Shown: positions 47,883 to 56,497, counted from the stretch's first letter. The stretch is DNA of 64,000 nt from Kaistia sp. 32K (GCF_016629525.1 NZ_AP024269.1:3348001-3412000); one strand, 5' to 3'. Notes: generated by a model from the letters alone, not told the origin. Numbers and translations: made by a program.

Positions 47883-48086
47883 ATGCATAAGAATGCGTCC
47901 TACATCCATGACCTCGCCATTGAGCTTAGCCATATGGCCAAAAGAGATGGCTTCAATAATCTATCGCGATCTCTGAAAGTAGTCGCAAAATATGCGCGCG
48001 AGATCTCGAAAAATGCAAAACACCGAAGCAAATCTAAGAGTGATCCTAGACGCGATCGACTTAATGCTACGGCTGGCCCGGCATGA
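47883..48086 (+). CDS. Small hypothetical protein, first of a small-gene cassette
   Basis: A 67-residue protein with CTTGGAGTAACTCC before the ATG. The N-terminal half (YIHDLAIELSHMAKRDGFNN then LSRSLKVVAKYA) resembles a family of short helical proteins common on rhizobial replicons and islands, and also resembles the next ORF in the cassette. The C-terminal 20 residues are basic and less protein-like because they overlap the next gene in another frame. Function unknown. Confidence 0.55.
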   Translation: MHKNASYIHDLAIELSHMAKRDGFNNLSRSLKVVAKYAREISKNAKHRSKSKSDPRRDRLNATAGPA

Positions 48087-48183
48087 TGAATGCCACAAAA
48101 TCGTAGCCGCACTGGAATCAGCCAGAGAAGAAGCTCAAAAACAACTTCCAGATAAGCCGAATACTAGTCCGCGAGGGCAATAG
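48013..48183 (+). CDS. Small hypothetical protein, second of the cassette
   Basis: A 56-residue protein starting MQNTEANLRVILDAIDLMLR, mostly alpha-helical with LARHDECHKIVAALESAREEA. It overlaps the previous ORF by 74 bases in another frame and can be aligned with it (AI-acidic-L ... A ... D ... L ... A), suggesting a tandem duplication of one small domain. A start at 47992 is also open. It ends two bases before the next gene. Function unknown. Confidence 0.5.
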   Translation: MQNTEANLRVILDAIDLMLRLARHDECHKIVAALESAREEAQKQLPDKPNTSPRGQ

Positions 48184-48184
48184 A

Positions 48185-48511
48185 ATGACCCACCACACGA
48201 GGAAGCGTCGCCGCATAGCAAGACGCAAGCAAGCTCAACGAGCCAAGAGCTTCGCCGATTGGCTCACGTCAAGCGAGAAGGAGGCAATTCTCTACCCCCT
48301 CGACAGCTTTAAGATCTTTCACCGGGCCACGGACAACATGTGCATACTACTGGTCAATCCGGGCCTTTCAACCCAGCAGGGTTTCGAGATCGAACCCGAA
48401 CGGGCGTTTCGGCTTGCTGACGACCTGTGGTCCAATTGTGAAGCCGGCGACATCGAGGCCGCCTACTACGGGGAGGCCGAACCGATCCCGGTTGCGGCGA
48501 CTTACCCATGA
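48185..48511 (+). CDS. Hypothetical protein (108 aa), third of the cassette
   Basis: Begins with a strongly basic stretch (HHTRKRRRIARRKQAQRAKS) and continues with FADWLTSSEKEAILYPLDSF and a more acidic C-terminal half (FEIEPERAFRLADDLWSNCEAGDIEAAYYGE). No domain recognised; the basic head may bind nucleic acid. It starts one base after the previous stop codon and overlaps the XRE gene by ATGA, so all these genes form one transcript. Confidence 0.6.
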   Translation: MTHHTRKRRRIARRKQAQRAKSFADWLTSSEKEAILYPLDSFKIFHRATDNMCILLVNPGLSTQQGFEIEPERAFRLADDLWSNCEAGDIEAAYYGEAEPIPVAATYP

Positions 48512-48753
48512 GGACGACCCCAGATCCTGTCAACGCGATCGTCGGCCATCGGCTTCGGCAACTCCGGACGCATTCGGGTATGACGCAAGAGGATTTCGCC
48601 GACCTTCTCGGCGTTACGTACCAGCAACTTCAAAAGTACGAGAACGGCACGAATGCGCTCAGCATCTCGCGGATATGGAGAGTCTCCCAGGCTCTTGGGA
48701 TAACGCCGTCGCACCTCTGCGATATCGATATAGCCTCAGAGGAAGGTGACTAA
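48508..48753 (+). CDS. XRE-family helix-turn-helix regulator
   Basis: An 81-residue DNA-binding protein consisting of one Cro/CI-type domain: IVGHRLRQLRTHSGMTQEDF, ADLLGVTYQQLQKYENGTNA, LSISRIWRVSQALGI. Its ATG overlaps the preceding stop codon. Small XRE proteins at the end of such cassettes often control their own operon, as in phage immunity or toxin-antitoxin modules. There is no recognisable toxin next to it. Confidence 0.88.
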   Translation: MRTTPDPVNAIVGHRLRQLRTHSGMTQEDFADLLGVTYQQLQKYENGTNALSISRIWRVSQALGITPSHLCDIDIASEEGD

Positions 48754-49312
48754 GCGGGCCCTGAAAGGGAGCCATGGATATCGCACGAACGTCGCCCCCT
48801 CCCCGCTTCTCCAGCGTCCGACGCTCAAGGTTGGCTACTGGGACGGTCATCTTTGGTGACGACCCTGTCGTAGGCGATACCCTCCGCGTCATTGATCCAG
48901 GCGTACGCTCCGGCCAGCCTCATATGCTCGGCGCCCGAGTAGCGTTTCGCCGGTTGGTCCTGCCGAGCAAAACGCTCAGGCGGAACCTCCCGCAGTCGGC
49001 TTGCAGGATAGGCATCCGGCCGGAGCCGATTTCGGCGCTTGCGCTCGAACTTCATGGCGCTCTAGATCTGGCCCTCCAGCGATGATCGGGAACCAGTTCC
49101 ATCCATCGGCCATGCTTGCCTCCCTAGGTAAAGCGATGGGCCCGCAGCGGCCGCTTCAACTGATCGCCAACCCAATGCGTCCGGAGCTCCCGCGTTCGCC
49201 TAGGAAAAGCCTCAAGCTTGGTATTGTCCTATCCCCGGTCCCCGATATAGGGGTTTGATACACAACGAGAAATTGTCGCCGCGCCTCCCCGCTTCGACGA
49301 TGCCGAGGTCAC
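48754..49312. other. Mostly gene-free stretch between the island and mntP
   Basis: About 560 bases. Only one weak candidate ORF on the minus strand (48825-49055) looks protein-like. A CCCCGATATAGGGG-like hairpin lies at about 49236-49254. I see no complete RNA motif. Confidence 0.5.
48825..49055 (-). CDS. Possible small hypothetical protein (76 aa)
   Basis: Starts MKFERKRRNRLRPDAYPASR, with GAEHMRLAGAYAWINDAEGIAYDRVVTKDD near the end, which has a protein-like composition. A GGAGGG lies rather far upstream (about 17 bases). No domain or conserved context; it could be a chance frame. Confidence 0.35.
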   Translation of the reverse strand: MKFERKRRNRLRPDAYPASRLREVPPERFARQDQPAKRYSGAEHMRLAGAYAWINDAEGIAYDRVVTKDDRPSSQP

Positions 49313-49930
49313 ATGGACTGGTTCTTCATCATCGCCTTGGCGGCCGCGTCGAGCATCGATAATTTCGCCGTCGGCCTTTCCTACGGCGTGCGCGGCATCC
49401 GGATCCATCTCGGCTCCAACCTGATCATCGCAGGGGTCTGCTTCGTCTTGAGCCTGGCCGGCATCCTGTTCGGCAAATGGATCGGCGATGTGCTGCCCGG
49501 CAGCACGCCCGACATCGTCGGTTCCGTCCTGCTATTCGTGATCGGCGTGCGCATCCTGCTGCTGGTCCTGCCGCGCAAGACGCCGGCCCCGACGACAAAA
49601 CCCGCGACCGGCCTTCGCCGCCTTTCGGACTGGCTTTCCCGCGCCATCGCCGTCGACGGCGGCAAGATCGGTCCCGTCGAGGCGCTCATCCTGGGCATCG
49701 CCCTCTCGGCCAATGCGCTTGCCAACGCGGTCGGCGCCGGCCTCCTCCAGATGCCCTTGCTGGCGATCGCCCTCTCCGCCTCGGTCGGCAGCCTCCTGAC
49801 GATCTCGCTCGGCGTGGCGCTCGGCCTTCGCGCGACCAAGATCAGCATCGGGCGCTTCGATCTCGCGCGGTTCGGAACCCTGCTGAGCGGCCTGATCCTG
49901 GTCTGCCTGGCCGTGGCCCAGTTCTGGTAG
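49313..49930 (+). CDS. MntP/YtaF-family manganese efflux-type membrane protein
   Basis: A 205-residue protein with six membrane helices in two repeated halves, each starting with an aspartate/asparagine-containing motif (SSIDNFAVGLSYGVRG in the first, ALSANALANAVGAGL in the second). Members of this DUF204 family export Mn(II); the first motif is closer to the YtaF branch than to E. coli MntP, so the metal is not certain. No Mn riboswitch recognisable in the leader. Confidence 0.82.
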   Translation: MDWFFIIALAAASSIDNFAVGLSYGVRGIRIHLGSNLIIAGVCFVLSLAGILFGKWIGDVLPGSTPDIVGSVLLFVIGVRILLLVLPRKTPAPTTKPATGLRRLSDWLSRAIAVDGGKIGPVEALILGIALSANALANAVGAGLLQMPLLAIALSASVGSLLTISLGVALGLRATKISIGRFDLARFGTLLSGLILVCLAVAQFW

Positions 49931-50151
49931 GCGGCATCCGGGCTCCCGAGCCGCCCCAGAATGGAGGCGGATCGGTTGTAGCCATAGGCAAGCCGCAACC
50001 TATTGACGCAGAACGGCGTCAATGCAACCATCGTGGCGCAATCTCATCGGCCCCTTGCCGACGGAGACTTGCAGCCTGCCGGCGGCCAGCCCTGACCGTC
50101 GGCGGGCCCCCTCCATGGCGCGCCCTTCGGAAGAGGCAAATCCGCGAGCGC

Positions 50152-50910
50152 TCAATAGATCCGCTCAAGGGAGCCGGCCTCAGCGAGGAAGGTGCTGCGC
50201 CACTGCTCCGTCCTGTGGTCACGCTGGATCTGAAGATCGCTGTCCTCGATGCCGGGAGGCTTGGCGAGCGTGACGCCGACGAGCTTTGCGATATCGCGAA
50301 GGATGGACGCGGGCTCCCGCTGCAGATCCTCGTAGCGCACCTTCATCGGCACGATCCGGTTGCGCGCGAAATAGCGGTCCCAGCGGGCATTCTCGTTGGT
50401 GATGTCGGCCAGAGCCCGGTCGATCTCCAGGCGCGAATAGCTCGGCTCGACCGAAGGCCCGGTGATGCGCGAGTTCCATTTCTCGGTCTGCCACGCCCGG
50501 GCGAGCGAGATCGCCTGTCCGAGCAGATCGTCGCGAAACACCCGCACGAAGACCGGATTGGGAAAGAACTCCCAGAGGTACACGTCGCGCGCCGCGCTAT
50601 CGAGATGACCGGGAAAGAGCTTTAGCGAGAACACGCCGTTGGGGCTCATATGCGCTCGCGCAACGTTCAGCCGATGCAGCGTGGTATCGGCGCCGTGGCG
50701 GTTGATGAACATCTTCGCGCCGGAATTGAAGAACTCGCCGGGACGGCCGAGTTGGCCGGTCGCCGCCATCAGCGAACAGAGGAGGCTCGTTCCCGAGCGC
50801 TGCGCGCCGACGATGGCGATCGTCGCGCGGGGGGCGATCCAGTCCGGCGGCGGATGAAGCCTGAGCGCAGGTCGGGAATGCGCGCGTCGGCGCCAAAACC
50901 TGAGTTTCAA
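50152..50910 (-). CDS. Stf0-type sulfotransferase family protein
   Basis: A 252-residue protein with the PAPS 5'-phosphosulfate loop ATIAIVGAQRSGTSLLCSLM at the N-terminus, GEFFN and the 3'-phosphate region VFRDDLLGQAISLARAWQTEKW, as in Stf0/NodH-type sulfotransferases that modify glycolipids, LPS or Nod factors. The start appears to be TTG (50908-50910) preceded by GGGGG. The acceptor is unknown; no PAPS-synthesis genes are near. Confidence 0.85.
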   Translation of the reverse strand: MKLRFWRRRAHSRPALRLHPPPDWIAPRATIAIVGAQRSGTSLLCSLMAATGQLGRPGEFFNSGAKMFINRHGADTTLHRLNVARAHMSPNGVFSLKLFPGHLDSAARDVYLWEFFPNPVFVRVFRDDLLGQAISLARAWQTEKWNSRITGPSVEPSYSRLEIDRALADITNENARWDRYFARNRIVPMKVRYEDLQREPASILRDIAKLVGVTLAKPPGIEDSDLQIQRDHRTEQWRSTFLAEAGSLERIY

Positions 50911-51004
50911 CGAAGCCCCCCTCGTCCCATAGCCAGCAAATTAAACGACAAGTCCGTTTCATGGGCAATCGCCGGAAAATATGGCTCGCCGATTTGCCCC
51001 AAAC

Positions 51005-51041
51005 GAAAACGCCCGCCCCTGCCGGAAGGCGGGAGCGGGCG
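51005..51041 (-). terminator. Rho-independent terminator of the aldo/keto reductase gene
   Basis: CGCCCGCTCCCGCC and GGCAGGGGCGGGCG (minus-strand sense) form a 14-bp stem with minor mismatches around TTCC, followed by TTTTCG. Confidence 0.75.
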
Positions 51042-51073
51042 GAAGCGAAGGCAGCGTCAGGGGCTGGCGCGGC

Positions 51074-52087
51074 TCAGGCCGGGATGAGGCTGGCTGCGAG
51101 CAGGCCCTCGGCGACCAGGTCGGTCCAGAGCGCCGCCGGGATGACAACATCCTGCGCCGCGAGGTTGCGCTCGAGGTTGCGCGTGCTGGCGACGCCGAGA
51201 AGGACGGAGGCGACGGCCGGGTGGCTCAGCGGGAAGCGCTGCGCCGCGGCCGCGAGCGGCACGCCATGGCGGGCGCAGACGGCCTCGAGACGACGGACGC
51301 GATCGACGATCGCCGGCGGCGCCTCGGCGTAGTTGTAGTGCGCGCCGGGGACCGGGCCGGTCGCCAGGATGCCGGAATTGAACACGCCGCCGACGACGAT
51401 GCTGGCGCCGCGCTCGAGGCAGGTCTTGAGCAGCGGCAGCGCGCCTTCCTGCTCCAGCAGCGTGAAGCGGCCGGCCAGCAGGAAGGCGTCGAGATCGGCA
51501 TGTTCCAGCGCCTGCAGGCAGACCTCGACCTCGTTGACGCCGAGGCCGATCGCCTTGACGTCGCCGGCCGAGCGCAGTTCCTGCATCGCCTTCAGGCCGC
51601 CCGACATGGCGACGGGGAAGTATTCGGCGTTCTTCTCGACGCCATGCGTGTCGACGCCGATGTCGTGCATGTAGAGCACGTCGATGCGGTCGAGGCCGAG
51701 GCGATGCAGGCTCGCCTCGTGCGAGCGCATGATGCCGTCATAGGAATAGTCGTATTCCTGCTCGAAGGGCAGGACGTCGACGAAGCCGTAATCGCCCATG
51801 ACGCGGCCGCGCAGCGGCGTCAGGATGCGGCCGACCTTGGTCGAGATGACATAGCTGTCGCGCGGCTTGTCGCGCAGGAAATCGCCGAGCCGGCGCTCGC
51901 TCAGGCCGTGGCCGTAGCGCGGCGCGGTATCGAAGAAGCGGATGCCCGCATCCCAGGCCGCCTGCAGCGTCTCATGCGCCACCTCGTTGCTGACCGCGCG
52001 ATAGAGATTGCCGATGCTGGCGCCGCCGAAGCTGATCTCGGTGACGTCGAGGCCGGTGCGGCCGAGCGGGCGTTTGGCGATGCTCAT
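51074..52087 (-). CDS. Aldo/keto reductase (L-fucose/pyridoxal dehydrogenase-like)
   Basis: NAD(P)-dependent oxidoreductase of 337 residues. The catalytic tetrad Asp-Tyr-Lys-His is seen in IRFFDTAPRYGHGLSE, VISTKVG and LYMHDIG. The C-terminal LLGVASTRNLERNL segment binds the nucleotide. Its length and the GFVDVLPFEQEYDYSYDGIMRS stretch are typical of the subgroup that includes L-fucose, D-threo-aldose and pyridoxal 4-dehydrogenases. AGAGGTTG precedes the ATG at 52087. Stands alone. Confidence 0.88.
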   Translation of the reverse strand: MSIAKRPLGRTGLDVTEISFGGASIGNLYRAVSNEVAHETLQAAWDAGIRFFDTAPRYGHGLSERRLGDFLRDKPRDSYVISTKVGRILTPLRGRVMGDYGFVDVLPFEQEYDYSYDGIMRSHEASLHRLGLDRIDVLYMHDIGVDTHGVEKNAEYFPVAMSGGLKAMQELRSAGDVKAIGLGVNEVEVCLQALEHADLDAFLLAGRFTLLEQEGALPLLKTCLERGASIVVGGVFNSGILATGPVPGAHYNYAEAPPAIVDRVRRLEAVCARHGVPLAAAAQRFPLSHPAVASVLLGVASTRNLERNLAAQDVVIPAALWTDLVAEGLLAASLIPA

Positions 52088-52367
52088 AATCAACCTCTGA
52101 ATATCCATGGCGGCGAGCCGCCCGGTCAGCGCCGGCGCGGCAGCTTGGTGAAGGTTCCTGCCGATATCACAGGACGGAAACAAATGCTCCAGAAGATGGC
52201 GGGACGGGAGGACGGGCAGCGGAGCGCGCGATCCGTTTCCACAGCCGTCGCGAAGGCGCGGCGGGATCGTAAGGGCGTCGAACCGCGCTGCCGTAGTCCC
52301 GTCGCAATGGGCCCCTATCCAACCCTCGGTTCACACGCAACACGCGAAAGCCGAACGGGAGACGCCC

Positions 52368-53096
52368 ATGATCCGCGCCAACTTCATCCGGACCACCATC
52401 CTCGCCTCGACGCTCCTTGCCGTCGTCGCCGCTCCCGCCATGGCGCAGCAGGCGCCGCAGCCGCCGACGCTGACCGTCTTCGGCGACGGCATCGCGACCG
52501 CCGTTCCCGACATCGCCGTGGTGACGCTCGGCGTCGTCTCGGAGGCGCCGACCGCCAAGGACGCGCTGGCCGCCAACGCCACCGACATGACCGCCGTGAT
52601 CTCCGCCATCACCGATGCCGGCATCGCCACCAAGGACATCGCCACCAGCGGCCTCTCAGTCAATCCGGTCTATTCCGACCCGTCCAAGGATCCGGAAGGC
52701 CGCCAGCAGGTCACCGGCTACCGCGTGCAGAACCAGGTGACGGTCAAGATCCGCGACCTCGCCAAGTCCGGCCCGCTGCTCGACAAGGTCGTCTCGGCCG
52801 GCGCCAACCGCGTCACCGGCATCGATTTCGACATCGACAAGGCTGGCGCGCTGCGCGACGAGGCGATGAAGGCGGCGATCGCCGAGGCCCGCCGCAAGGC
52901 CGTGCTGATGGCAGAGGCCGCCGGCGTTGCGCTCGGCCCGATCCAGTCGGTGCAGACGAGCGAAGGCGGCGGCGTGCCGATCTTCCGCGCCCAGATGGCG
53001 ATGAAGGCCGACGTGTCGACCCCGGTCATGGGCGGCGAGCAGCAGATCTCCGCCAACGCGACGATCGTCTACATCATCGAGCCGCTGAAGAAGTAA
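52368..53096 (+). CDS. SIMPL-domain (DUF541) periplasmic protein
   Basis: A 242-residue exported protein with signal peptide (MIRANFIRTTILASTLLAVV, cleavage after AMA). The SIMPL domain is recognised from TLTVFGDGIATAVPDIAVVTLGVVSEAPTAKDAL, IATSGLSVNPVY and the GYRVQNQVTVKIRDLAKSGPLLDKVVSAGANRV segment. Related proteins (BP26 of Brucella, YggE of E. coli) form oligomeric rings in the periplasm and lessen oxidative stress; the mechanism is unclear. Confidence 0.92.
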   Translation: MIRANFIRTTILASTLLAVVAAPAMAQQAPQPPTLTVFGDGIATAVPDIAVVTLGVVSEAPTAKDALAANATDMTAVISAITDAGIATKDIATSGLSVNPVYSDPSKDPEGRQQVTGYRVQNQVTVKIRDLAKSGPLLDKVVSAGANRVTGIDFDIDKAGALRDEAMKAAIAEARRKAVLMAEAAGVALGPIQSVQTSEGGGVPIFRAQMAMKADVSTPVMGGEQQISANATIVYIIEPLKK

Positions 53097-53213
53097 GCGG
53101 ACGGCCTCCCGCCTCTCCCTGACCAGGGAGAGGCGAAGGGGCTCCTGCTTGCCGACATTCCAGAGAGACGCATTCAGCGAGGCCGCAGTCACTTCCCCGC
53201 TGCACGCCTTCGC

Positions 53214-53316
53214 CGTCATCCCCGCGAAGGCGGGGATCCATGCAGCTGCACCCTCGACCGACCGAACCTCCCGACGCCTCAGCTGAATGGATCCCGGCCC
53301 GGAGGCCGGGATGACG
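53214..53316. repeat. B-type palindromic repeat overlapping the end of the kinase-like gene
   Basis: Full inverted pair: CGTCATCCCCGCGAAGGCGG on the left and CGGAGGCCGGGATGACG on the right. The right arm forms the last codons and the stop codon of the gene ending at 53279. Confidence 0.8.
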
Positions 53317-54253
53317 GCGAGCCTGGGGCAACGGCCGGCGCACGTTCTTCACCCGGCGCCAGCACGGAAAGCGCCGCCGGCAGGCTTTCGAGCACCAGCG
53401 GCGTCGCCATCCGCGTCAGTTCGCCATCGACCGAAAGCCAGAGGCGCGGCCTATGGCTGGTGATCACGGCGCGCCGGACGGCGAGCGATTCGATCTCCGG
53501 ATTGTCGCGCCAGCGCCCGGCCAGCAGATCGAGCCCCGCCTGCATGCGGCTCGCAAGCTCGGCGCCGGCGGCGAAATGGATCTCGATCAGCCCTTCGTCG
53601 AGCTGCGGCCGATCGAAGCCGGTGAGCGACAGGCGGTTGTTGCTCGCCAGCAGCGCATAGACCTCGATCTCGCGACTTTCCCCTGCGGTCTCCAGCGTCA
53701 GCTGCAGCACGCCGGCGCGACTGAAGGCACGCAGCGACGAGCGCGCCACGGCGATGAAACGGCCGAACGGCAGGCCTGCGCCGCGAAACTGCGCCCGCCC
53801 GCGCGCCACTTCCGCGAAATAGCCGAGCCCCGCCAGCGTATGGAACACGCGGCCATTGACGCTGGCGAGATCGATCCGGCGCGGCGCGGCGGCGGCCAGC
53901 GCCGCGAGCGAACCCTCGAGATCGGCCGGCATGCCGAGCGTCTTGGCGAACAGGTTCATCGTGCCGAGCGGCAATACGCCGAGCGTCCGTTCCGCGCCGG
54001 CGCCGTTCGCGGCGACGAGCTTGCGGATGGCATGGCCGACCGAGCCGTCGCCGCCACCGACGACGACCGTCGGCGGCCCGGACCGCGCCGCCTCGTCGAT
54101 CGCCTGCAGGAACGCGTTCCCCTCCGCCAGGATCACCTCGGCGGAACGGCCGCGCTCGCTAAAAGCGCCTTCGACGATGGCGCGGATTTCGGCGGGATCG
54201 CGATCCTGGATCGTCCCGGCATGTTCGTTCAGGATGACGATTGTATCGGCCAC
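53279..54253 (-). CDS. Diacylglycerol kinase-family (lipid kinase-like) protein
   Basis: A 324-residue member of the DAGK/YegS/sphingosine-kinase family. It has the nucleotide motif VVVGGGDGSVGHAIRKLV, LGVLPLGTMNLFAKTLG and the C-terminal VDGEL motif. The start GTG at 54253 follows GGAGGG; the frame upstream is non-conserved. The last dozen residues (SSRPPGRDPFS) are encoded by an intergenic repeat, indicating that insertion of the element replaced the original 3' end. Substrate not determined. Confidence 0.87.
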   Translation of the reverse strand: MADTIVILNEHAGTIQDRDPAEIRAIVEGAFSERGRSAEVILAEGNAFLQAIDEAARSGPPTVVVGGGDGSVGHAIRKLVAANGAGAERTLGVLPLGTMNLFAKTLGMPADLEGSLAALAAAAPRRIDLASVNGRVFHTLAGLGYFAEVARGRAQFRGAGLPFGRFIAVARSSLRAFSRAGVLQLTLETAGESREIEVYALLASNNRLSLTGFDRPQLDEGLIEIHFAAGAELASRMQAGLDLLAGRWRDNPEIESLAVRRAVITSHRPRLWLSVDGELTRMATPLVLESLPAALSVLAPGEERAPAVAPGSPSSRPPGRDPFS

Positions 54254-54463
54254 GATCCCTCCGGGCTGCTCCCCAAGGTGGCTGCCGCCTGCGGGCAACG
54301 CAAGCGGGGAGCGGATCGATCCATGGCGGGCGCGAACGCTCAAGCGCCAAAGGGCGCATGCCCCTCACCTCTCCCGGAGTGCCTGGCCGAAATCAGGCCC
54401 TACGTCAGGCGCCAGGCCGGCTGTCCAAACCTCTGAGCGCTCCCGGCCGATCGACCGGCTCCA

Positions 54464-54623
54464 CCATCATCCTGAGGTGCTTCGCGTCAGCGAAGCCTCG
54501 AAGGAGGTTCCAGCGGGGCAATCCGCTTTGCAGATGAAGTCCGGCGAAATCCAATCCACGTCAGGTGGCGTTTCCTGGACCCTCCTTCGAGGCCCGGCTT
54601 CGCCGGGCACCTCAGGATGATGG
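54464..54623. repeat. C-type long inverted repeat, second copy
   Basis: CCATCATCCTGAGGTGCTTC on the left, GGGCACCTCAGGATGATGG on the right, with the inner CTCGAAGGAGG/CCTCCTTCGAG pair. Near-identical arms to 30991-31152 with a different centre. Confidence 0.85.
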
Positions 54624-54778
54624 TCGAGTTTTAGGAAATCCAGCTTGAGCGGCGGGGCCACATCACGCCGAACCCGGCTGAAATGGATTCCTGCTTTCGC
54701 AGGAATGACGGCGAGCTCTGGGACACGGGGAGATGAAGCTGGCGGCCGGCTGATTAGACGAAAGGGACGCTCCAGCCC

Positions 54779-54904
54779 TTCACCTCTCCCTGAGGGAGAG
54801 GTCGACGGCCGAAGGCCGGCGGGTGAGGGTTTACGGCCTCACCGGATGGTTCCCTAAACCCTCACCCGGCTCTACGAGCCGACCTCTCCCTCAGGGAGAG
54901 GTAA
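54779..54904. repeat. A-type palindromic repeat
   Basis: Inverted pair of the CTCACCTCTCCC monomer. The variable hairpins are CGGCC-GAA-GGCCG (left half) and CGGCTC-TAC-GAGCCG (right half). Confidence 0.85.
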
Positions 54905-54961
54905 AAAGGCAGCTTCGCTCGCCCGGACGGACGAAGCAGACCGCAGACCTATCGGAGAGGC

Positions 54962-55001
54962 GAAGAAAGGCCGCCTCCCCGCGCAAGGCAGGGAAGCGGC
55001 C
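54962..55001 (-). terminator. Rho-independent terminator of carA
   Basis: Minus-strand stem GGCCGC-TTCCC with GGGGAG-GCGGCC around TGCCTTGCGC, followed by TTTCTT. Confidence 0.75.
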
Positions 55002-55015
55002 GATCGAAAAAAGAC

Positions 55016-56260
55016 TCAGCCCTCGACGGGGGCGGGGTGCTCGGGGAGCGGGGCCTCGCCCTTGCGGGTGCGCATCAGGTTGACGAAGCGCGTGAACAGA
55101 TAGTGGCTGTCCTGCGGGCCCGGGGATGCTTCCGGGTGGTACTGCACCGAGAAGATCGGCTTGTCCTTGACGCGCAGGCCGCAGTTCGAGCCGTCGAACA
55201 GCGAGACATGCGTCTCCTCGACGGTATCGGGCAGCGAGGCGGCGTCGACGGCGAAGCCGTGGTTCATCGAGGTGATCTCGACCTTGCCGGTGGTGCGGTC
55301 CTGCACCGGATGATTGGCGCCGTGGTGGCCCTGATGCATCTTCCGGGTCTCACCGCCCAGCGCGATGCCGAGCATCTGGTGGCCGAGGCAGATGCCGAAC
55401 AGCGGCACGTCGGCGGCGATGACTTCCTTGATCGCCGGCACGGCGTATTCGCCGGTCGCCGCCGGATCGCCGGGGCCGTTCGACAGGAAGACGCCGTCCG
55501 GCTTGTGGGCAAGGATCTCCTCGCCGGTCGCCGTCGCCGGCAGGATGGTCACATCGCAGCCGGCGTCCGCCAGCAGGCGCAGGATGTTGCGCTTGATGCC
55601 GTAATCGACGGCGACAACCTTATGGACCGGGTTTTCCTCGCGGCCATAGCCCTTGTTCCAGACCCAGGTCGTCTCGTCCCAGCGGAAGGTCTGGCCGGTG
55701 GTCACGTCCTTGGCGAGGTCCATGCCGACGAGGCCGGGCCAGGCGGCCGCTTCCTTGGCGAGGTCCGCCTGCGCGAAGACGCCGTCCGGCGCATGGGCGA
55801 TCACGGCATTCGGCATGCCCTTCTCGCGGATCAGCGCGGTGAGCGCGCGGGTGTCGACGCCGGCGATGCCGACGATGCCGCGCGACTTCAGCCAGGCGTC
55901 GAAGTTCTTCAGGGCGCGGTAGTTGGACGGATCGGTGATGTCGGTCTTGATGACGCAGCCGCGCACGCCGGATGCCGAGGCCATGTTGACGGTCTCGATG
56001 TCCTCGTCATTGGTGCCGACATTGCCGATATGCGGGAAGGTGAAGGTGACGATCTGCCCGGCATAGGACGGGTCGGTCAGGATTTCCTGGTAGCCCGTCA
56101 TCGCGGTGTTGAAGCAGACCTCGCCGGCCGCGTGGCCGACCGCGCCGATGCCTCGGCCTTCGATCACGGTGCCGTCGGCGAGGATCAGAAGCGCCGTCGG
56201 CTTCGGTTCCGCCCAGACGTCGTTGTCCGTGATCGCGTCGGTCAGCAAGTTGTCGGCCAT
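55016..56260 (-). CDS. carA: Carbamoyl-phosphate synthase small (glutaminase) subunit
   Basis: A 414-residue glutamine amidotransferase subunit that supplies ammonia to CarB for arginine and pyrimidine synthesis. It has the CarA N-terminal domain (LADGTVIEGRGIGAVGHAAGEVCFNTAMTGYQEILTDPSYAGQ) and a class-I amidotransferase domain with the catalytic Cys in GICLGHQMLGIALGG and His/Glu in VQYHPEASPGPQDS. carB is not adjacent. It is divergent from the GatB/YqeY gene and followed by a strong terminator. Confidence 0.97.
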   Translation of the reverse strand: MADNLLTDAITDNDVWAEPKPTALLILADGTVIEGRGIGAVGHAAGEVCFNTAMTGYQEILTDPSYAGQIVTFTFPHIGNVGTNDEDIETVNMASASGVRGCVIKTDITDPSNYRALKNFDAWLKSRGIVGIAGVDTRALTALIREKGMPNAVIAHAPDGVFAQADLAKEAAAWPGLVGMDLAKDVTTGQTFRWDETTWVWNKGYGREENPVHKVVAVDYGIKRNILRLLADAGCDVTILPATATGEEILAHKPDGVFLSNGPGDPAATGEYAVPAIKEVIAADVPLFGICLGHQMLGIALGGETRKMHQGHHGANHPVQDRTTGKVEITSMNHGFAVDAASLPDTVEETHVSLFDGSNCGLRVKDKPIFSVQYHPEASPGPQDSHYLFTRFVNLMRTRKGEAPLPEHPAPVEG

Positions 56261-56497
56261 GATCTATCCGCTGGTCTCGATGGTGGTCGGGCGCGTAGCT
56301 CATGCCGCGCAAAAACGCGGCGGATCCCAGGGATCCACCGCCTCGCGCCCATTTGCCCGGAAACTAGGGCAAGCCCGGCACCCCGTCAACCCGAAGCGAA
56401 AAATACAAAAGTCTTACATTTCAATATGTTAAGGTAGATGCGCTTGAAGGACGCGCCAAGCTTCTCTATGGTGCGCCGGCGTTCAAGGAGATTGACG

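Larger units (their letters stand above)
54254..55015. other. Gene-free stretch filled by repeats
   Basis: About 760 bases with a C-type element (54464-54623), a half B-type arm (about 54682-54713), an A-type element (54779-54904) and the carA terminator. No gene. Confidence 0.75.

Noticed and set aside
47248..47976. A 242-codon open frame after the tRNA
   Set aside because: No ribosome binding site, Arg/Pro/Gln-rich without hydrophobic core, and it overlaps the better supported small ORF at 47883.
49200..49312. Possible yybP-ykoY (Mn) riboswitch before the MntP-like gene
   Set aside because: There is a GGGG/CCCC-type hairpin, but I could not build the conserved internal loops of the riboswitch.
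47026..49312. Intact prophage or integrative element
   Set aside because: No integrase, structural or replication gene and no second copy of the tRNA 3' end; only an island-like stretch with an XRE gene is supported.
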